From Flavobacteriales bacterium (GTDB lineage: Bacteria > Bacteroidota > Bacteroidia > Flavobacteriales_F > PHOS-HE28), in NCBI GenBank assembly GCA_016702645.1, contig JADJDP010000009.1, forward strand, positions 1-64,000: a stretch of 64,000 bases of DNA, read 5' to 3'. The notes under the pieces are model-generated. The model was not told where the DNA came from, made no database searches, and was given only the letters and a program-made list of their open reading frames with translations. Position 1 is the first letter of the stretch; each line of letters starts with the position of its first letter. A program made the translations under genes and the position numbers. This document shows positions 37,269 through 46,732 of the stretch, piece by piece.

Positions 37269-39025
37269 TCACTGCTCAACCGCGTAGGCGCGCACAAACC
37301 CTTCGCGGATCAGCACACGGGATCGATGCGGGTTCCAAAGGGAGACCTCCACCCTTCCTGCATCACGCCGACCGCGAACGAGACGTGTGGTATGGAAGGT
37401 TTCGCCTTCCCAGTGCGCTGGTCGGGTGGAAAGAAAGATGAGCTCACCATCCACGGCGCGGCCCAGGGTATCGAACACGACCGTACACAGGCGCAAGTCG
37501 ACCGGACCGTGTTCGGACTCGATCGCGCCACCGATCTCCACGAAAACGTCCCCATCGCGCAACTTGGGAACAGGCCCGGAGAAGACAATGTTCGTGGTTG
37601 CGGTATCGGTCGTCAATACGAAGCCAGTGTCCGCAACGACCAGCGTGGTCAGTGGTTGCTCGCGGATAAACAAGCGCAAGCCGGAAGAAGGAACGCTATC
37701 GACCACAACGTAACCGGCCATATCCACATCACCGAACCGGTCCGCGACGATGCGCGCATCATGAAGGCCCAATGGCCAACCATGCGAATTGACGTCCCCT
37801 TCGAACCCGAGCATGCGGCTTTGCAAACTCCATGGCAAGCCAACATGGCGGTGCGCGCCCAATACCACGGGCCGACGAAGCTCTTGTTCCAGCTTCTGCA
37901 CGCGTAGAACGAACCGATCGGGGACCGACTGTTCCGGCCACAACAGGGTGTGTGTCTTGTTCGCCGTGAAGAGCGCGCGCGTGGGCAGGAAGCACAACAA
38001 GATGCACAGCACCAGCGCCATTGGTTGCCGCGCTACGAGACGGTCCAAGGCGAAGGCCAGAACCAACAGAAAGAGCAACAAGGTGTGCAGCGCGGTTCGG
38101 TCTTCCGCATAGTTCACCTCGAACACGTGCGCCATGATCACGCGACCAACGGATTCGCTCCAGAGCAACATGGCGATGATGAACCCTGGGGAATTCCATG
38201 AACGCGTGAGCAACGTTCGCCTCACGATCACCACCGTCGCCAACATGACCATGATGACCATGATGATGGAGGCCGCAGGTTCATCGGTGCCAAGAACAAA
38301 CCGCACCAAGGACGCAACAGTCACTTCCACGAAACCGCCTGTACTTCCATGGTACAGGAGACCGAAGTGCGACATCAGCATCGCCAGTCCGGCAGCACCC
38401 AATAGCGGAACCAAGCCGAACACGGACCAGATGAGCAGTCTCGCCGATCGGGCCAGCAACGCCCGAACAGCAACGCGAGCAAGACCGCCCACAAGGGAAG
38501 GAGGGCCAACAGGAACCCGTTCGCGACCAATGCTCCACCAAGGGCGGTAAGCAGGTGACCGCGCCGACCTTCATGCATGAACCGGAACGTCCCGTGCAAG
38601 GCCAATAGCAAGAACGCCATGGCCGGTCCGTAACCGCGGAAAAGCGAGAAGAAGTCGAGCAGGAAGGGGCATGTCAACAAGGCGAGCCACATGCACCACC
38701 GGACCATTCGATGTTGCACGTATGCGCCCATTTGCCATGCACACCACGCGAACAGAACGTACGACAAAACACTACCCCACCTCAGTGCGATCAAGTGCAA
38801 CCCGAACAGCTTGTAGCCAAAGAAGCCAAGCAAGCTGTTGAGGTAGTGGTTGTTCGCATCCCACATCGAGGCAAATGGGAGGAAGTGGCCCGTTTGCGCA
38901 TAGGCAATGAAGGAGGTCGCCTCATCGTGTACGAGCGGCACAGTTGCAGCGCGCACCAGGACATGGAAAAAAACGAGCAGGGACAGCCCCGCGAACCACC
39001 AACGCTCTGCGCGGGTGTTCGCCAT
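37269..39025 (-). CDS. GT-C-like membrane protein between scoA and scoB (one frameshift)
   Basis: About 585 residues with a frame break near 38460 in a CCC run. The N-terminus MANTRAERWWFAGLSLLVFFHVLVRAATVPLVHDEATSFIAYAQTG has the helix-1 plus acidic-loop (HDEA) plan. LLDFFSLFRGYGPAMAFLLLALHG parallels [17 protein letters not shown] of the gene at 32.1 kb, so the two are paralogues. About nine hydrophobic helices are followed by a soluble beta-rich C-terminus (VVDSVPSSGLRLFIREQPL, VSLWNPHRSRVLIREGFV). Likely a membrane glycosyltransferase of unknown specificity. It begins 5 bp after the scoA stop, so it is transcribed with scoA although unrelated in function. Confidence 0.68.
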
Positions 39026-39030
39026 GCGGA

Positions 39031-39729
39031 TCAGCTACGCTTGCGAACGGTACGCTGCTCGATGCGCTTCTCGTAGTTGCTGCCCTGGAAGATCCGTTGC
39101 ACGAAGATCCCCGGGGTGTGGATCTCGTCCGGGTCGAGTGTGCCCGGCTCCACCAGTTGTTCCACCTCGGCCACCGTGATCCTGCCGGCCATGGCCATCA
39201 TGGGATTGAAATTGCGCGCCGTGCGCTTGAACACCAAGTTGCCGAAACGATCGCCTTTCCAGGCTTTCACCAACGCGAAATCCGCGCGGAGCCAGTTCTC
39301 CAGGACATGCATTTTGCCGTTGTACTCACGAACTTCCTTGCCCTCGGCCACCTCCGTGCCGTAACCCGCCGGTGTGAAGAACGCCGGGATGCCCGCACCC
39401 CCTGCGCGGCACCGCTCGGCCAATGTGCCCTGCGGTATCAATTCCACTTCGAGCTCGCCGCTGAGCATCTGCCGCTCGAACTCCGCGTTCTCGCCCACAT
39501 AGCTGCTGATCATCTTCTTGATCTGCTTGGTCTGCAACAACAGCCCAAGGCCGAAGTCATCCACTCCCGCATTGTTGCTTATGCAGGTGAGCCCCTTGGT
39601 ACCCTTGCGCACCATGGCGGCAATGCTGTTCTCCGGGATGCCGCACAGCCCGAAGCCGCCGACCATCAATGTCATGTTGTCCTCGAGCCCTTCGAGCGCT
39701 ACATCTGCGTTGGCAACGACCTTGTTCAT
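39031..39729 (-). CDS. scoA: Succinyl-CoA:3-ketoacid CoA transferase subunit A
   Basis: 232 residues starting [36 protein letters not shown], with the family I CoA-transferase GGFG(L)CGIPE signature (residues about 23-33) and the [17 protein letters not shown] segment. It forms the alpha half of the enzyme whose beta half is scoB at 36.4 kb. The pair serves ketone-body or 3-oxoacid use. Its promoter box is 20 bp upstream. The following gene encodes a membrane protein rather than scoB. Confidence 0.93.
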   Translation of the reverse strand: MNKVVANADVALEGLEDNMTLMVGGFGLCGIPENSIAAMVRKGTKGLTCISNNAGVDDFGLGLLLQTKQIKKMISSYVGENAEFERQMLSGELEVELIPQGTLAERCRAGGAGIPAFFTPAGYGTEVAEGKEVREYNGKMHVLENWLRADFALVKAWKGDRFGNLVFKRTARNFNPMMAMAGRITVAEVEQLVEPGTLDPDEIHTPGIFVQRIFQGSNYEKRIEQRTVRKRS

Positions 39730-39749
39730 CGTGTTGGTTGCAAGAGCGA

Positions 39750-39757
39750 CGAAGATA
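39750..39757 (-). promoter_or_regulatory. -7 box (TATCTTCG) for scoA
   Basis: TAnnTTTG-like element 20 nt before the scoA ATG, in the 48-bp gap after the PBP1A gene. Confidence 0.45.
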
Positions 39758-39777
39758 GACCGGACGCGATCCCGCCT

Positions 39778-42177
39778 TCAGTCGCCCCAATCAGGCTCGC
39801 TGGTATGCGTGCCTCCGCGTGCCTTCGAACGACAATCGATCTCCACGCCCAGGTCTCCTTCCGGCTTTTCGAAATCGCCCGTGCTGATCTCGATGCTCGG
39901 GTCGGCATAGACGCGGTTCATGTAGTAACCGTAGATCGGCAATGCGCTGTTCGCACCCTGCCCTTTTTCGGTGGTGCTGAAGCGTACGCTGCGATCGTCC
40001 GCTCCGGTCCAAACACCCGTGACCAGGTCCGGTGTGATGCCGATGAACCAACCATCGGTATTGTTCTGTGTGGTGCCGGTCTTGCCCGCTGTTGGGAACT
40101 TGATGTTCGCATACTTCTGTCGCGTGCCCCAACTGGTGCGCAAGCGCAGGCCCGTACCCACCACTTTGCCCGTGCTGGGGTTGTAGGCGCCATCCACCAC
40201 GCCCTTCAACATCTTCAGCATGATGTACGAGGTTCGCTCGTCCAACGCCTCGTAGGTGTTCGGTGTCACATCGTAGATCGTGTTGCCGTTCTTGTCCTCG
40301 ATGCGCGTGTAGATGATCGGCTCAATGAAGACCCCCTTGTTCGCAAAGGCGGAGAACGCTCCGGTCATTTCCATGAGCGTAAGATCCGCGACCCCAAGAC
40401 ACAGGGATGGCACCGGATCCAATGGGCTCTTCACGCCCATGTGGCGTGCAAGCACGGTAACCGCTTGCGGACCGTACTGCTTCATGAGCCATGCGGTCAC
40501 GGTGTTCATGCTGTTGGCCAGTGCGTACTCCACGGTGACCATGCCGCCATATTCCGCATCGCTGTTCTCCGGGCACCAATCCGGCTGGCCGGGAGGCATG
40601 TCGAAGCACACTTTCTGGTTGGGCAGTTCACGACAAGGTTCCATGCCCTCGCGGATCGCGGTGGCATAGACGAACGGTTTGAAAGTGGATCCCACCTGGC
40701 GGCGTGCTTGTTCCACGTGGTCGTACTGGAAGTGCTTGAAGTCGATGCCTCCCACCCAAGCCTTCACGAAGCCCGTATGCGGATCCATGCTCAATAGCCC
40801 GCTCTGCAGGAAACTCTTGTAGTAGCGGATGGAATCCATCGGGCTCAATGTGGTATCCACTTCGCCCTTCCAAGTGAAGACGCTCATCTTCACCGGCTCG
40901 TCGAAGATCCCGGGGATCTCATCGTCCTCCACCACAGGCCAATACGTGTCGCAACCACCAAGGTCCGGGCGACAGTGGAAATGCTTCTTTCCCTCGTGCA
41001 TCACCTCTTCGATATAGGCTGCCGGGCGTTCGCAGTTGCCGCATTGTTTGCCCGTGAGCACCCGGTAACGCACGCTGCGCTTCATCGCTGTATTGAGGAT
41101 GCCCGCGATCTCCTCTTGGCTCACTCGGAAATCGAACGGCCTGTTCTTCTTGCGGCTGATATCCTTGAAGAAATCCGGTTGCAGCTCGTTGGCGAGGTGC
41201 TCCGTGAGGCCCCATTCGGCATAGCTCTGCATGCGTCGGTCGAGGGTGGTGTACACCTTCAATCCATCCGTGTAGATGTCGTACGGTGTGCCGTCGGACT
41301 TGTGGTAGCGGTAGTTGCCTTGTTCGTCCTTTTGCTCTAGCAGCAATTGCAACTTGCTGCGGAGTGTTTCCCGGAAATACGGAGCGGGGCCTTCCGCGTG
41401 ATCGATGCGCTGGAAGTGCAGGCCCATCGGAAGGGCCTTCAGTGAATCATACTGCGCAGCGGTGATGAAGTCGGCCTTGCGCATCTGGTCCAGCACGACC
41501 ATGCGCCGATGCATCGTCGTATCGGGCCTGCGCACCGGATTGAAGAGCGCCGGGTTCTTGCACATACCAACGAGCAACGCGGCCTCTTCCACACGCAACG
41601 AATCGGGTGTGGTGTTGAAATAGACGCGCGCAGCACTGTTGATCCCCACCGCTTGGTTGATCCAATCGAAGCGGTTGAGGTACATGGCGATGATCTCGTC
41701 CTTGGTGTACTGTCGCTCGAGGCGTGCGGCGATGATCCACTCCTGGAACTTCTGGAAGGTGCGCTTGAAGAAGTTCGTGGAACGATCGGTGAAGAGCATT
41801 TTCGATAGCTGCTGCGTGAGCGTGCTCGCTCCTCCCTTCTTCCCCAGAAAGATCGCGGCGCGAGCCGTTCCACGCAGGTCCACGCCACTGTGTTCCCGGA
41901 AGCGTTCGTCCTCCGTGGCGATCAACGCGTTCACCACGTTCGGGCTGATCCGCTCGTACTCCACCGGAATGCGGTTCTCCCGGTAGTACTGTCCCATCAG
42001 GCTGCCATCGCTGAAGAGCACGGCCGTGGCGAGATCGCTGCGCGGGTTCTCGAGGTCCTCCGTACTGGGCAGATCACTGAACGACGCCAGCACAAGCATG
42101 AAGAAAAGCCCGATGACCGGCGAGAGCACCAAGCCCCACCACATGATCCGTCGCCTGTCTTTCACGGTCTTGGTCAT
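39778..42177 (-). CDS. Penicillin-binding protein 1A-type transglycosylase/transpeptidase
   Basis: 799 residues. One N-terminal membrane helix (MWWGLVLSPVIGLFFMLVLA, about 12-31). GT51 glycosyltransferase: ATEDERFREHSGVDLRG (about 86-102, catalytic glutamate), KGGASTLTQQLSKML and RKFQEWIIAARLE-type region. Transpeptidase: SxxK in GSTFKPFVYA, SxN in ANSMNTVTAW and KTGTT near 690. It polymerises and cross-links peptidoglycan in the periplasm. Unusual: a cysteine cluster C379-x2-C382...C402-x6-C409 in the linker between the domains, resembling a zinc ribbon. A -7 box lies 7 bp upstream. Follows gldH and ricT in the order common in Flavobacteriales. Confidence 0.93.
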   Translation of the reverse strand: MTKTVKDRRRIMWWGLVLSPVIGLFFMLVLASFSDLPSTEDLENPRSDLATAVLFSDGSLMGQYYRENRIPVEYERISPNVVNALIATEDERFREHSGVDLRGTARAAIFLGKKGGASTLTQQLSKMLFTDRSTNFFKRTFQKFQEWIIAARLERQYTKDEIIAMYLNRFDWINQAVGINSAARVYFNTTPDSLRVEEAALLVGMCKNPALFNPVRRPDTTMHRRMVVLDQMRKADFITAAQYDSLKALPMGLHFQRIDHAEGPAPYFRETLRSKLQLLLEQKDEQGNYRYHKSDGTPYDIYTDGLKVYTTLDRRMQSYAEWGLTEHLANELQPDFFKDISRKKNRPFDFRVSQEEIAGILNTAMKRSVRYRVLTGKQCGNCERPAAYIEEVMHEGKKHFHCRPDLGGCDTYWPVVEDDEIPGIFDEPVKMSVFTWKGEVDTTLSPMDSIRYYKSFLQSGLLSMDPHTGFVKAWVGGIDFKHFQYDHVEQARRQVGSTFKPFVYATAIREGMEPCRELPNQKVCFDMPPGQPDWCPENSDAEYGGMVTVEYALANSMNTVTAWLMKQYGPQAVTVLARHMGVKSPLDPVPSLCLGVADLTLMEMTGAFSAFANKGVFIEPIIYTRIEDKNGNTIYDVTPNTYEALDERTSYIMLKMLKGVVDGAYNPSTGKVVGTGLRLRTSWGTRQKYANIKFPTAGKTGTTQNNTDGWFIGITPDLVTGVWTGADDRSVRFSTTEKGQGANSALPIYGYYMNRVYADPSIEISTGDFEKPEGDLGVEIDCRSKARGGTHTSEPDWGD

Positions 42178-42184
42178 TGTGGGC

Positions 42185-42192
42185 CGAATTTA
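42185..42192 (-). promoter_or_regulatory. -7-like box (TAAATTCG) for the PBP1A gene
   Basis: TAnnTTTG-like element 7 nt before the ATG at 42177. Confidence 0.4.
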
Positions 42193-42214
42193 CCCTTGTG
42201 TGCCGGGCAAGCCT

Positions 42215-42685
42215 TCACGGTGCCTTGCTGCGTTCAACGCTCACTCCAACGTCGATCACCGCAGGCAGCGGCTCCATCCGCATGGCTTGTTCCAACCTCA
42301 TGGTATAACGACCGGAGGCTGGGAATCTGTTGTGCAACTTGTAGAGCACCTTGGCTTGGATGCGGTCACTGAAAATGAAGCCGGTGCCCTTGCCAAGCCA
42401 GCGACCGCTCGGGTCGGCGAGCAGGCACTCCACGGTATCGCGCATGGTGCGACCGCCGGGGCCGGTGAGGTCCACGAAAAGGAAAAGATCGCTGAAGGGA
42501 TAGTCCCCGGTGTGCCGCACATCGATGTACACATCGTGCTGGTTCACGGTATCGACGATATCGAACGCGAACTCCGGAGTGAAGGTGCGGCTCCAAGCGC
42601 CGTCAGGCACGGGCACATCGCGTTGGTAGACCACATCGTCCGCGCAGCCCGTGAGAAGGAGCAGCGTGGCCGTGAACCAAAGCAA
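42215..42685 (-). CDS. gldH: Gliding motility lipoprotein GldH
   Basis: 156 residues from a TTG start 9 bp after the ricT stop. Lipobox LLTGC puts the lipidated cysteine at residue 14. The mature part (YQRDVPVPDGAWSRTFTPEFAFDIVD, YPFSDLFLFVDLTGPGG, LEQAMRMEPLPAVIDVGVSV) matches GldH, an outer-membrane-associated lipoprotein needed for gliding and linked to the type IX secretion machinery in flavobacteria. No ATG exists in the region, so TTG is chosen. The gene is a strong taxonomic marker for Flavobacteriales. Gene order ricT-gldH-PBP1A is conserved in that group to my knowledge. Confidence 0.88.
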   Translation of the reverse strand: MLWFTATLLLLTGCADDVVYQRDVPVPDGAWSRTFTPEFAFDIVDTVNQHDVYIDVRHTGDYPFSDLFLFVDLTGPGGRTMRDTVECLLADPSGRWLGKGTGFIFSDRIQAKVLYKLHNRFPASGRYTMRLEQAMRMEPLPAVIDVGVSVERSKAP

Positions 42686-42694
42686 ATTCGGATC

Positions 42695-44080
42695 TCAAGC
42701 CGCCGGAGGAGTTGGGGGTGCGCCACCTCCCGGTGGGCGATCGCCGCCCCGGTTACCGCCACGTCCACGACGACGTCGGTCGTTGCGGCCGCCACGATCG
42801 CCCTGACGCTGGCCTTCGCCACCTTGTGCCTGCTGTGGGCGCGGGCCTGCTTGTTGTTGCTGAGGTGGTCGCGGCGCGTTGCCTTGCGCTTGCTGCGGGC
42901 GAGGGCCTCCTTCGGGCCGGCGGTCACCATCCCTTCGGCCCTTGCCGCCACGTGAGCGCTTCTTGCCGCTCCTGGCTTTGTTGTCGAACCGGGTGAGATC
43001 GTCCTGCCCAACCACGTTCTCATAATCGGGTCCCTTCACCAGTGGTTCCGGTTCGTCGGCCATGTTCAAGTCAACGAGCGGTTCCACACCTTCCTTGTTC
43101 TGCGCCAGAATGTCCCGCACCACTTCGATGGGGAAGCCGGCCATGATGAAGGGTTCGCCGGGCTTCTTGAAGCCGTACCACATCTTGCCACTGAAAATGT
43201 CCGTCTTGATGTGTGCGCCGGTGCCTTGTTGGGTCTTCAGTTTGGCGTTCTGCGAAGGATAGCTCTTGATCGCCTCGATGTACATGTCCAACTCGTAGTT
43301 GAGACAGCACTTCAACTTGCCGCACTGACCTGCAAGCTTCTGCGGATTGAGCGCAAGTTGCTGGTAGCGCGCGGCGCTGGTGGTCACGCTGCGGAAATCG
43401 GTGAGCCAGGTGCTGCAGCAAAGTTCACGTCCGCAACTGCCGATGCCCCCGACGCGACCGGTCTCCTGACGAGCGCCGATCTGCTTCATTTCGAGCCGCA
43501 CCTTGAAGCGGTCGCTCATGGTGCGTACGATCCCGCGGAAGTCGATGCGGTCCTCGGCCGTGTAATAAAGGGTGGCCTTGGTGCCGTCGCCTTGGTACTC
43601 CACATCGGTCACCTTCATGTCCAGCTTCGCCTCGCGCACCATCTGGCGACTGGCGAGCATGGTCTCATCTTCCAGTTTGCGGGCCGCATGCCATCGGTCG
43701 ATATCCTCCTGCGTGCTCTTGCGAAGCACTTTGCGCAGCTCATAGGTCTCCACGGTCACTTGGCGACGAGCCATCTGCGCGCGTACGAGTTCGCCGGTAA
43801 GGCTCACCATGCCCACATCATGTCCGGGGGATGCATCGACCGTAACCAGGTCGCCTTGCATCAATTGCAAGCCGCTGGTGTTCCGGTAGAAGCCTTTGCG
43901 GGTGTTCTTGAAGCGGACCTCGATGCCGTCGAAAGCTTGCTGGCCGTTGGGAAGTGGAACGCCGGTGAGCCAATCGAAGACCCCCAGCTTGTTGCATCCG
44001 CTGGTGGTGCAAAAGCCGTTGCTCTTGCATCCGGCTGGTTTGCCGTCGGCTCCTACGGTGCTACAACCTGTACAGGACAT
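42695..44080 (-). CDS. ricT: PSP1/RicT-family protein with a low-complexity tail
   Basis: 461 residues starting MSCTGCSTVGADGKPAGCKS. The PSP1 domain spans residues about 40-300, with the iron-sulfur-type cysteine sets GIGSCGRELCCSTWL and GQCGKLKCCLNYELDMY (about 205-260). The family includes RicT (YaaT), part of a complex that in Bacillus influences RNase Y and RNA maturation; its role in Bacteroidota is uncertain. The last 110 residues are rich in Arg, Gly, Gln and Pro (RRPEGGPRPQQAQG), a disordered RGG-like tail likely to bind RNA. A -7 box lies 5 bp before the ATG. Upstream lies a 141-bp gap to holB. Confidence 0.88.
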   Translation of the reverse strand: MSCTGCSTVGADGKPAGCKSNGFCTTSGCNKLGVFDWLTGVPLPNGQQAFDGIEVRFKNTRKGFYRNTSGLQLMQGDLVTVDASPGHDVGMVSLTGELVRAQMARRQVTVETYELRKVLRKSTQEDIDRWHAARKLEDETMLASRQMVREAKLDMKVTDVEYQGDGTKATLYYTAEDRIDFRGIVRTMSDRFKVRLEMKQIGARQETGRVGGIGSCGRELCCSTWLTDFRSVTTSAARYQQLALNPQKLAGQCGKLKCCLNYELDMYIEAIKSYPSQNAKLKTQQGTGAHIKTDIFSGKMWYGFKKPGEPFIMAGFPIEVVRDILAQNKEGVEPLVDLNMADEPEPLVKGPDYENVVGQDDLTRFDNKARSGKKRSRGGKGRRDGDRRPEGGPRPQQAQGNAPRPPQQQQAGPRPQQAQGGEGQRQGDRGGRNDRRRRGRGGNRGGDRPPGGGAPPTPPAA

Positions 44081-44085
44081 GGGGG

Positions 44086-44093
44086 CTAAGATA
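44086..44093 (-). promoter_or_regulatory. -7-like box (TATCTTAG) for ricT
   Basis: TAnnTTTG-like element 5 nt before the ricT ATG at 44080. Confidence 0.4.
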
Positions 44094-44221
44094 GGCGGGG
44101 GTATTAGGGAAGGAGAAAGGCTGAACACGAAAGGCCAAAGGGGTGAGCCTCATAACCCCCACCAACCTGGACTTTCGGGCCTCGGACGGGATTCGTCCTT
44201 CCCACTTCCTTCTCCGGCTTT

Positions 44222-45337
44222 CTACGCCCTCAAGAGGGCCATCATCCGGTAGCTCATGTCCATGAACAGCACCTTGGGGTTGGCGTTCCGCTCGATGTGC
44301 ACGTGTGCGGTCTCCAGTTCGCGGCGGATGCCCTCCGCATTGCGCTCGTTCAGCAACTTGCTGAAGTTCTGCACGAACTCCTGCTCCTGGCCCAGCACAC
44401 GAACAAGCTCGGGCACTTGCTGCCATTGCAATACGCACTGGCGGATGAGGTACAGTCCATAGCGGACCAGCGACTTCTGCCGCTCGCGACCCAATTTCTG
44501 GAAACCATCGCCGAAATCGACCGCTGCTATCACCTCCCGCTTGAAACAGGAACGCAGCCAATCGCGGAAGAAGACGAAGAGTTCCTCTTCGCCCTTGTTC
44601 GCCATATCCACCGCTTCGAGCAGGTCACCCTCGCTGCGTAGGGCGATCGCCATGGATTCGTCCGCTGAGAGTTCGGGGAATCGTTCGCTAAGTGCTTCGG
44701 CCAGGTCTGTTGGGCGCAGCGCGGGGACCTTGGTCAGTTGCGCGCGGCTGAGGATGGTGGCGAGCAGTTGTTCCGCATCGGTGCTCACCATCAGGAACAC
44801 CGTGTTGGGCTCCGGCTCCTCCAACACCTTCAGCAACTTGTTCGCTGCTGCTGGGTCCATCAACTCGGGCATCCAGATCAGCATCACCTTGTAGCCGCCA
44901 CGAAAGCTCTTCATGCTCAGCTTCCGCTGGATCTCCTGCGCAATGTCCACACCCATGCGCAGTTGCTTGTTCTCGCTCTCCAGCCTTTCGCGCCAATGCT
45001 CGATGTCCAAGTAGGGTTCGGCAAGCACTTCTTTCCGCCAGTCGGGCAGGAAGCTGTCACATGTCTTCACCTTGTCCGTGAAAAAGATGGGGAACGCAAG
45101 GTGGAGGTCCGGATGTTCCAGCTTGGCCATCTGCAAACACGAAGGGCATTCGCCGCAAGCATCCACAACATCCCGGTTCTCACACAGGAGGTATTGCGAG
45201 TAGGCTAACGCTATAGGCAGGTTGCCGCTTCCTCTCGGTCCCACCAGCAATTGCGCGTGCGGCACGCGGCCTTCGCGGATGTTGCCGATGAGCTTCGCCT
45301 TGAGCGCGGCGTGGCCTATGACCTTGGAGAACTGCAC
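44222..45337 (-). CDS. holB: DNA polymerase III delta-prime subunit
   Basis: About 371 residues. It begins at a GTG ([19 protein letters not shown]); an ATG six codons upstream (45355) is the alternative. The clamp-loader AAA+ fold shows a degenerate P-loop [14 protein letters not shown], with N replacing the usual K, and a four-cysteine zinc module [16 protein letters not shown] (residues about 50-66). The sensor 1/SRC-like segment is [11 protein letters not shown]. Delta-prime subunits characteristically lack a working P-loop, so this fits. It acts in loading the sliding clamp at replication forks. It reads away from pgk (plus strand) with 162 bp between, which contain a palindromic repeat. 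Confidence 0.9.
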   Translation of the reverse strand: MQFSKVIGHAALKAKLIGNIREGRVPHAQLLVGPRGSGNLPIALAYSQYLLCENRDVVDACGECPSCLQMAKLEHPDLHLAFPIFFTDKVKTCDSFLPDWRKEVLAEPYLDIEHWRERLESENKQLRMGVDIAQEIQRKLSMKSFRGGYKVMLIWMPELMDPAAANKLLKVLEEPEPNTVFLMVSTDAEQLLATILSRAQLTKVPALRPTDLAEALSERFPELSADESMAIALRSEGDLLEAVDMANKGEEELFVFFRDWLRSCFKREVIAAVDFGDGFQKLGRERQKSLVRYGLYLIRQCVLQWQQVPELVRVLGQEQEFVQNFSKLLNERNAEGIRRELETAHVHIERNANPKVLFMDMSYRMMALLRA

Positions 45338-45351
45338 GGCGCAAAGAAAGA

Positions 45352-45467
45352 GCATGTGCCCATGTGTTCATGTGGCCGCCCAGCGCACCATGTGCCCATG
45401 AAAAGCCTGAACCTCGATTTCTTGCAGGAGTTGGCGTGCAGGCCATGGTCACATGAGCACATGGTCG
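45352..45467. repeat. Imperfect inverted repeat built on CATGTG
   Basis: Left arm at 45354-45373 (CATGTGCCCATGTGTTCATG) and right arm ending at 45463, whose reverse complement agrees at 17 of 20 positions. It lies between the divergent holB and pgk starts and has further CATGTG units within. It could be a dispersed palindromic element or a regulatory site. Confidence 0.5.
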
Positions 45468-45486
45468 TAAGGCATGCCGGGCATGG

Positions 45487-45494
45487 TATTTTCG
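45487..45494 (+). promoter_or_regulatory. -7 box (TATTTTCG) for pgk
   Basis: TAnnTTTG with one mismatch, 5 nt upstream of the pgk ATG at 45500, implying a leaderless mRNA. Confidence 0.55.
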
Positions 45495-45499
45495 CCGCC

Positions 45500-46689
45500 A
45501 TGTTAACGATGGACACCTTCGATTTCGCCGGTAAGAAAGCCTTGGTCCGTGTGGACCTGAACGTGCCGCAGGACGCCAACGGCAAGGTCACGGATGATAG
45601 CCGCGCAAAGGCGATCGTGCCCACGGTGAACAAGATCCTGAAGGATGGCGGTAGCGTGATCCTCATGAGCCACCTCGGCAGGCCGAAAGGAAAAGTGAAC
45701 CCGGCAATGAGCTTGAGGCCTATTGCGGAACACCTCAGCGGCTTGCTTGGCAAGCCCGTGCTCTTCGCCACCGACTGCATTGGTCCGGATGCCAGGGCGA
45801 AGGCTGCTGTTCTGAAGCCCGGTGAAGTGCTGTTGTTGGAGAACCTCCGCTTCCACCCGGAAGAAGAGGCTGGGGATGAGGTTTTCGCGAAGTCCCTTGC
45901 CTACCTCGGCGATGTGTACGTGAACGACGCCTTCGGTACGGCACATCGTGCGCATGCAAGTACCACTATCGTCGCCAAGTTCTTCCCGAACGCGAAGCTC
46001 TTCGGCTACTTGATGCAGGCCGAGATCGACAGCGTGGGCAAGGTGCTCGGCTCGCCGCAACGCCCGATGACCGCCATCGTAGGCGGAAGCAAGGTGAGCA
46101 GCAAGATCGAAGTGCTGGAGAACCTCATCGGCAGTTGCGACGAACTGATCATCGGCGGCGGCATGGCGAACACCTTCGTGAAAGCACAAGGCGGACAAAC
46201 CGGAGCCTCTCTTGTGGAAGAGGACTTGCTCGATACCGCACGCGGCATCATCAAGAAGCGAAAGCCAAAGGCGTGACCCTGCACATCCCTACCGATGCAG
46301 TAGTGGCCGATGCCTTCGCCGAGAACGCCAACACGGACCAGTGCGCGGCCAATGCGGTGCCGGATGGTTGGATGGCGCTGGACATTGGACCTAAGAGCAT
46401 TGAAGCCTTCCGCGCGGCGGTGCTGCGTAGCAAGACCTTGTTATGGAACGGCCCCATGGGCGTATTCGAAATGAAGCCCTTCCAACAAGGCACCATCGCC
46501 ATCGCACAAGCCGTTGCCGAAGCGACAAGCAAGGGTGCGTTCTCGCTCGTCGGCGGTGGCGATAGCGTGGCTGCGGTGAACCAGTTCGGACTCGCTGACA
46601 GGATCAGCTACGTGAGCACCGGTGGAGGGGCTATGCTGGAATACCTTGAAGGGAAGGTGTTGCCGGGAATCGCAGCGGTGCGGGGATAA
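45500..46689 (+). CDS. pgk: Phosphoglycerate kinase (one frameshift)
   Basis: About 396 residues starting [23 protein letters not shown]. It catalyses ATP formation from 1,3-bisphosphoglycerate in glycolysis. Substrate-binding motifs: [17 protein letters not shown] and [10 protein letters not shown]. The nucleotide domain holds [28 protein letters not shown] and the late GGGDSV with [13 protein letters not shown]. The frame breaks at about 46259: a missing base turns AAGAAG(G)CGAAA into AAGAAGCGAAA. Because pgk is normally essential, a sequencing error is the best explanation. A -7 box is 5 bp upstream. Confidence 0.95.
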
Positions 46690-46732
46690 GTTGCCCTGCG
46701 GCCACGACCTTCGCGCCTTATGGACCGGTCGC

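Noticed and set aside
38944..40797. A 617-codon plus-strand open frame opposite scoA and PBP1A
   Set aside because: Antisense to two well-conserved genes, with histidine/arginine-rich composition typical of shadow frames.
44096..44216. Hairpin RNA or riboswitch between holB and ricT
   Set aside because: The purine-rich arms do not align as a convincing stem, and no known riboswitch core was recognised.
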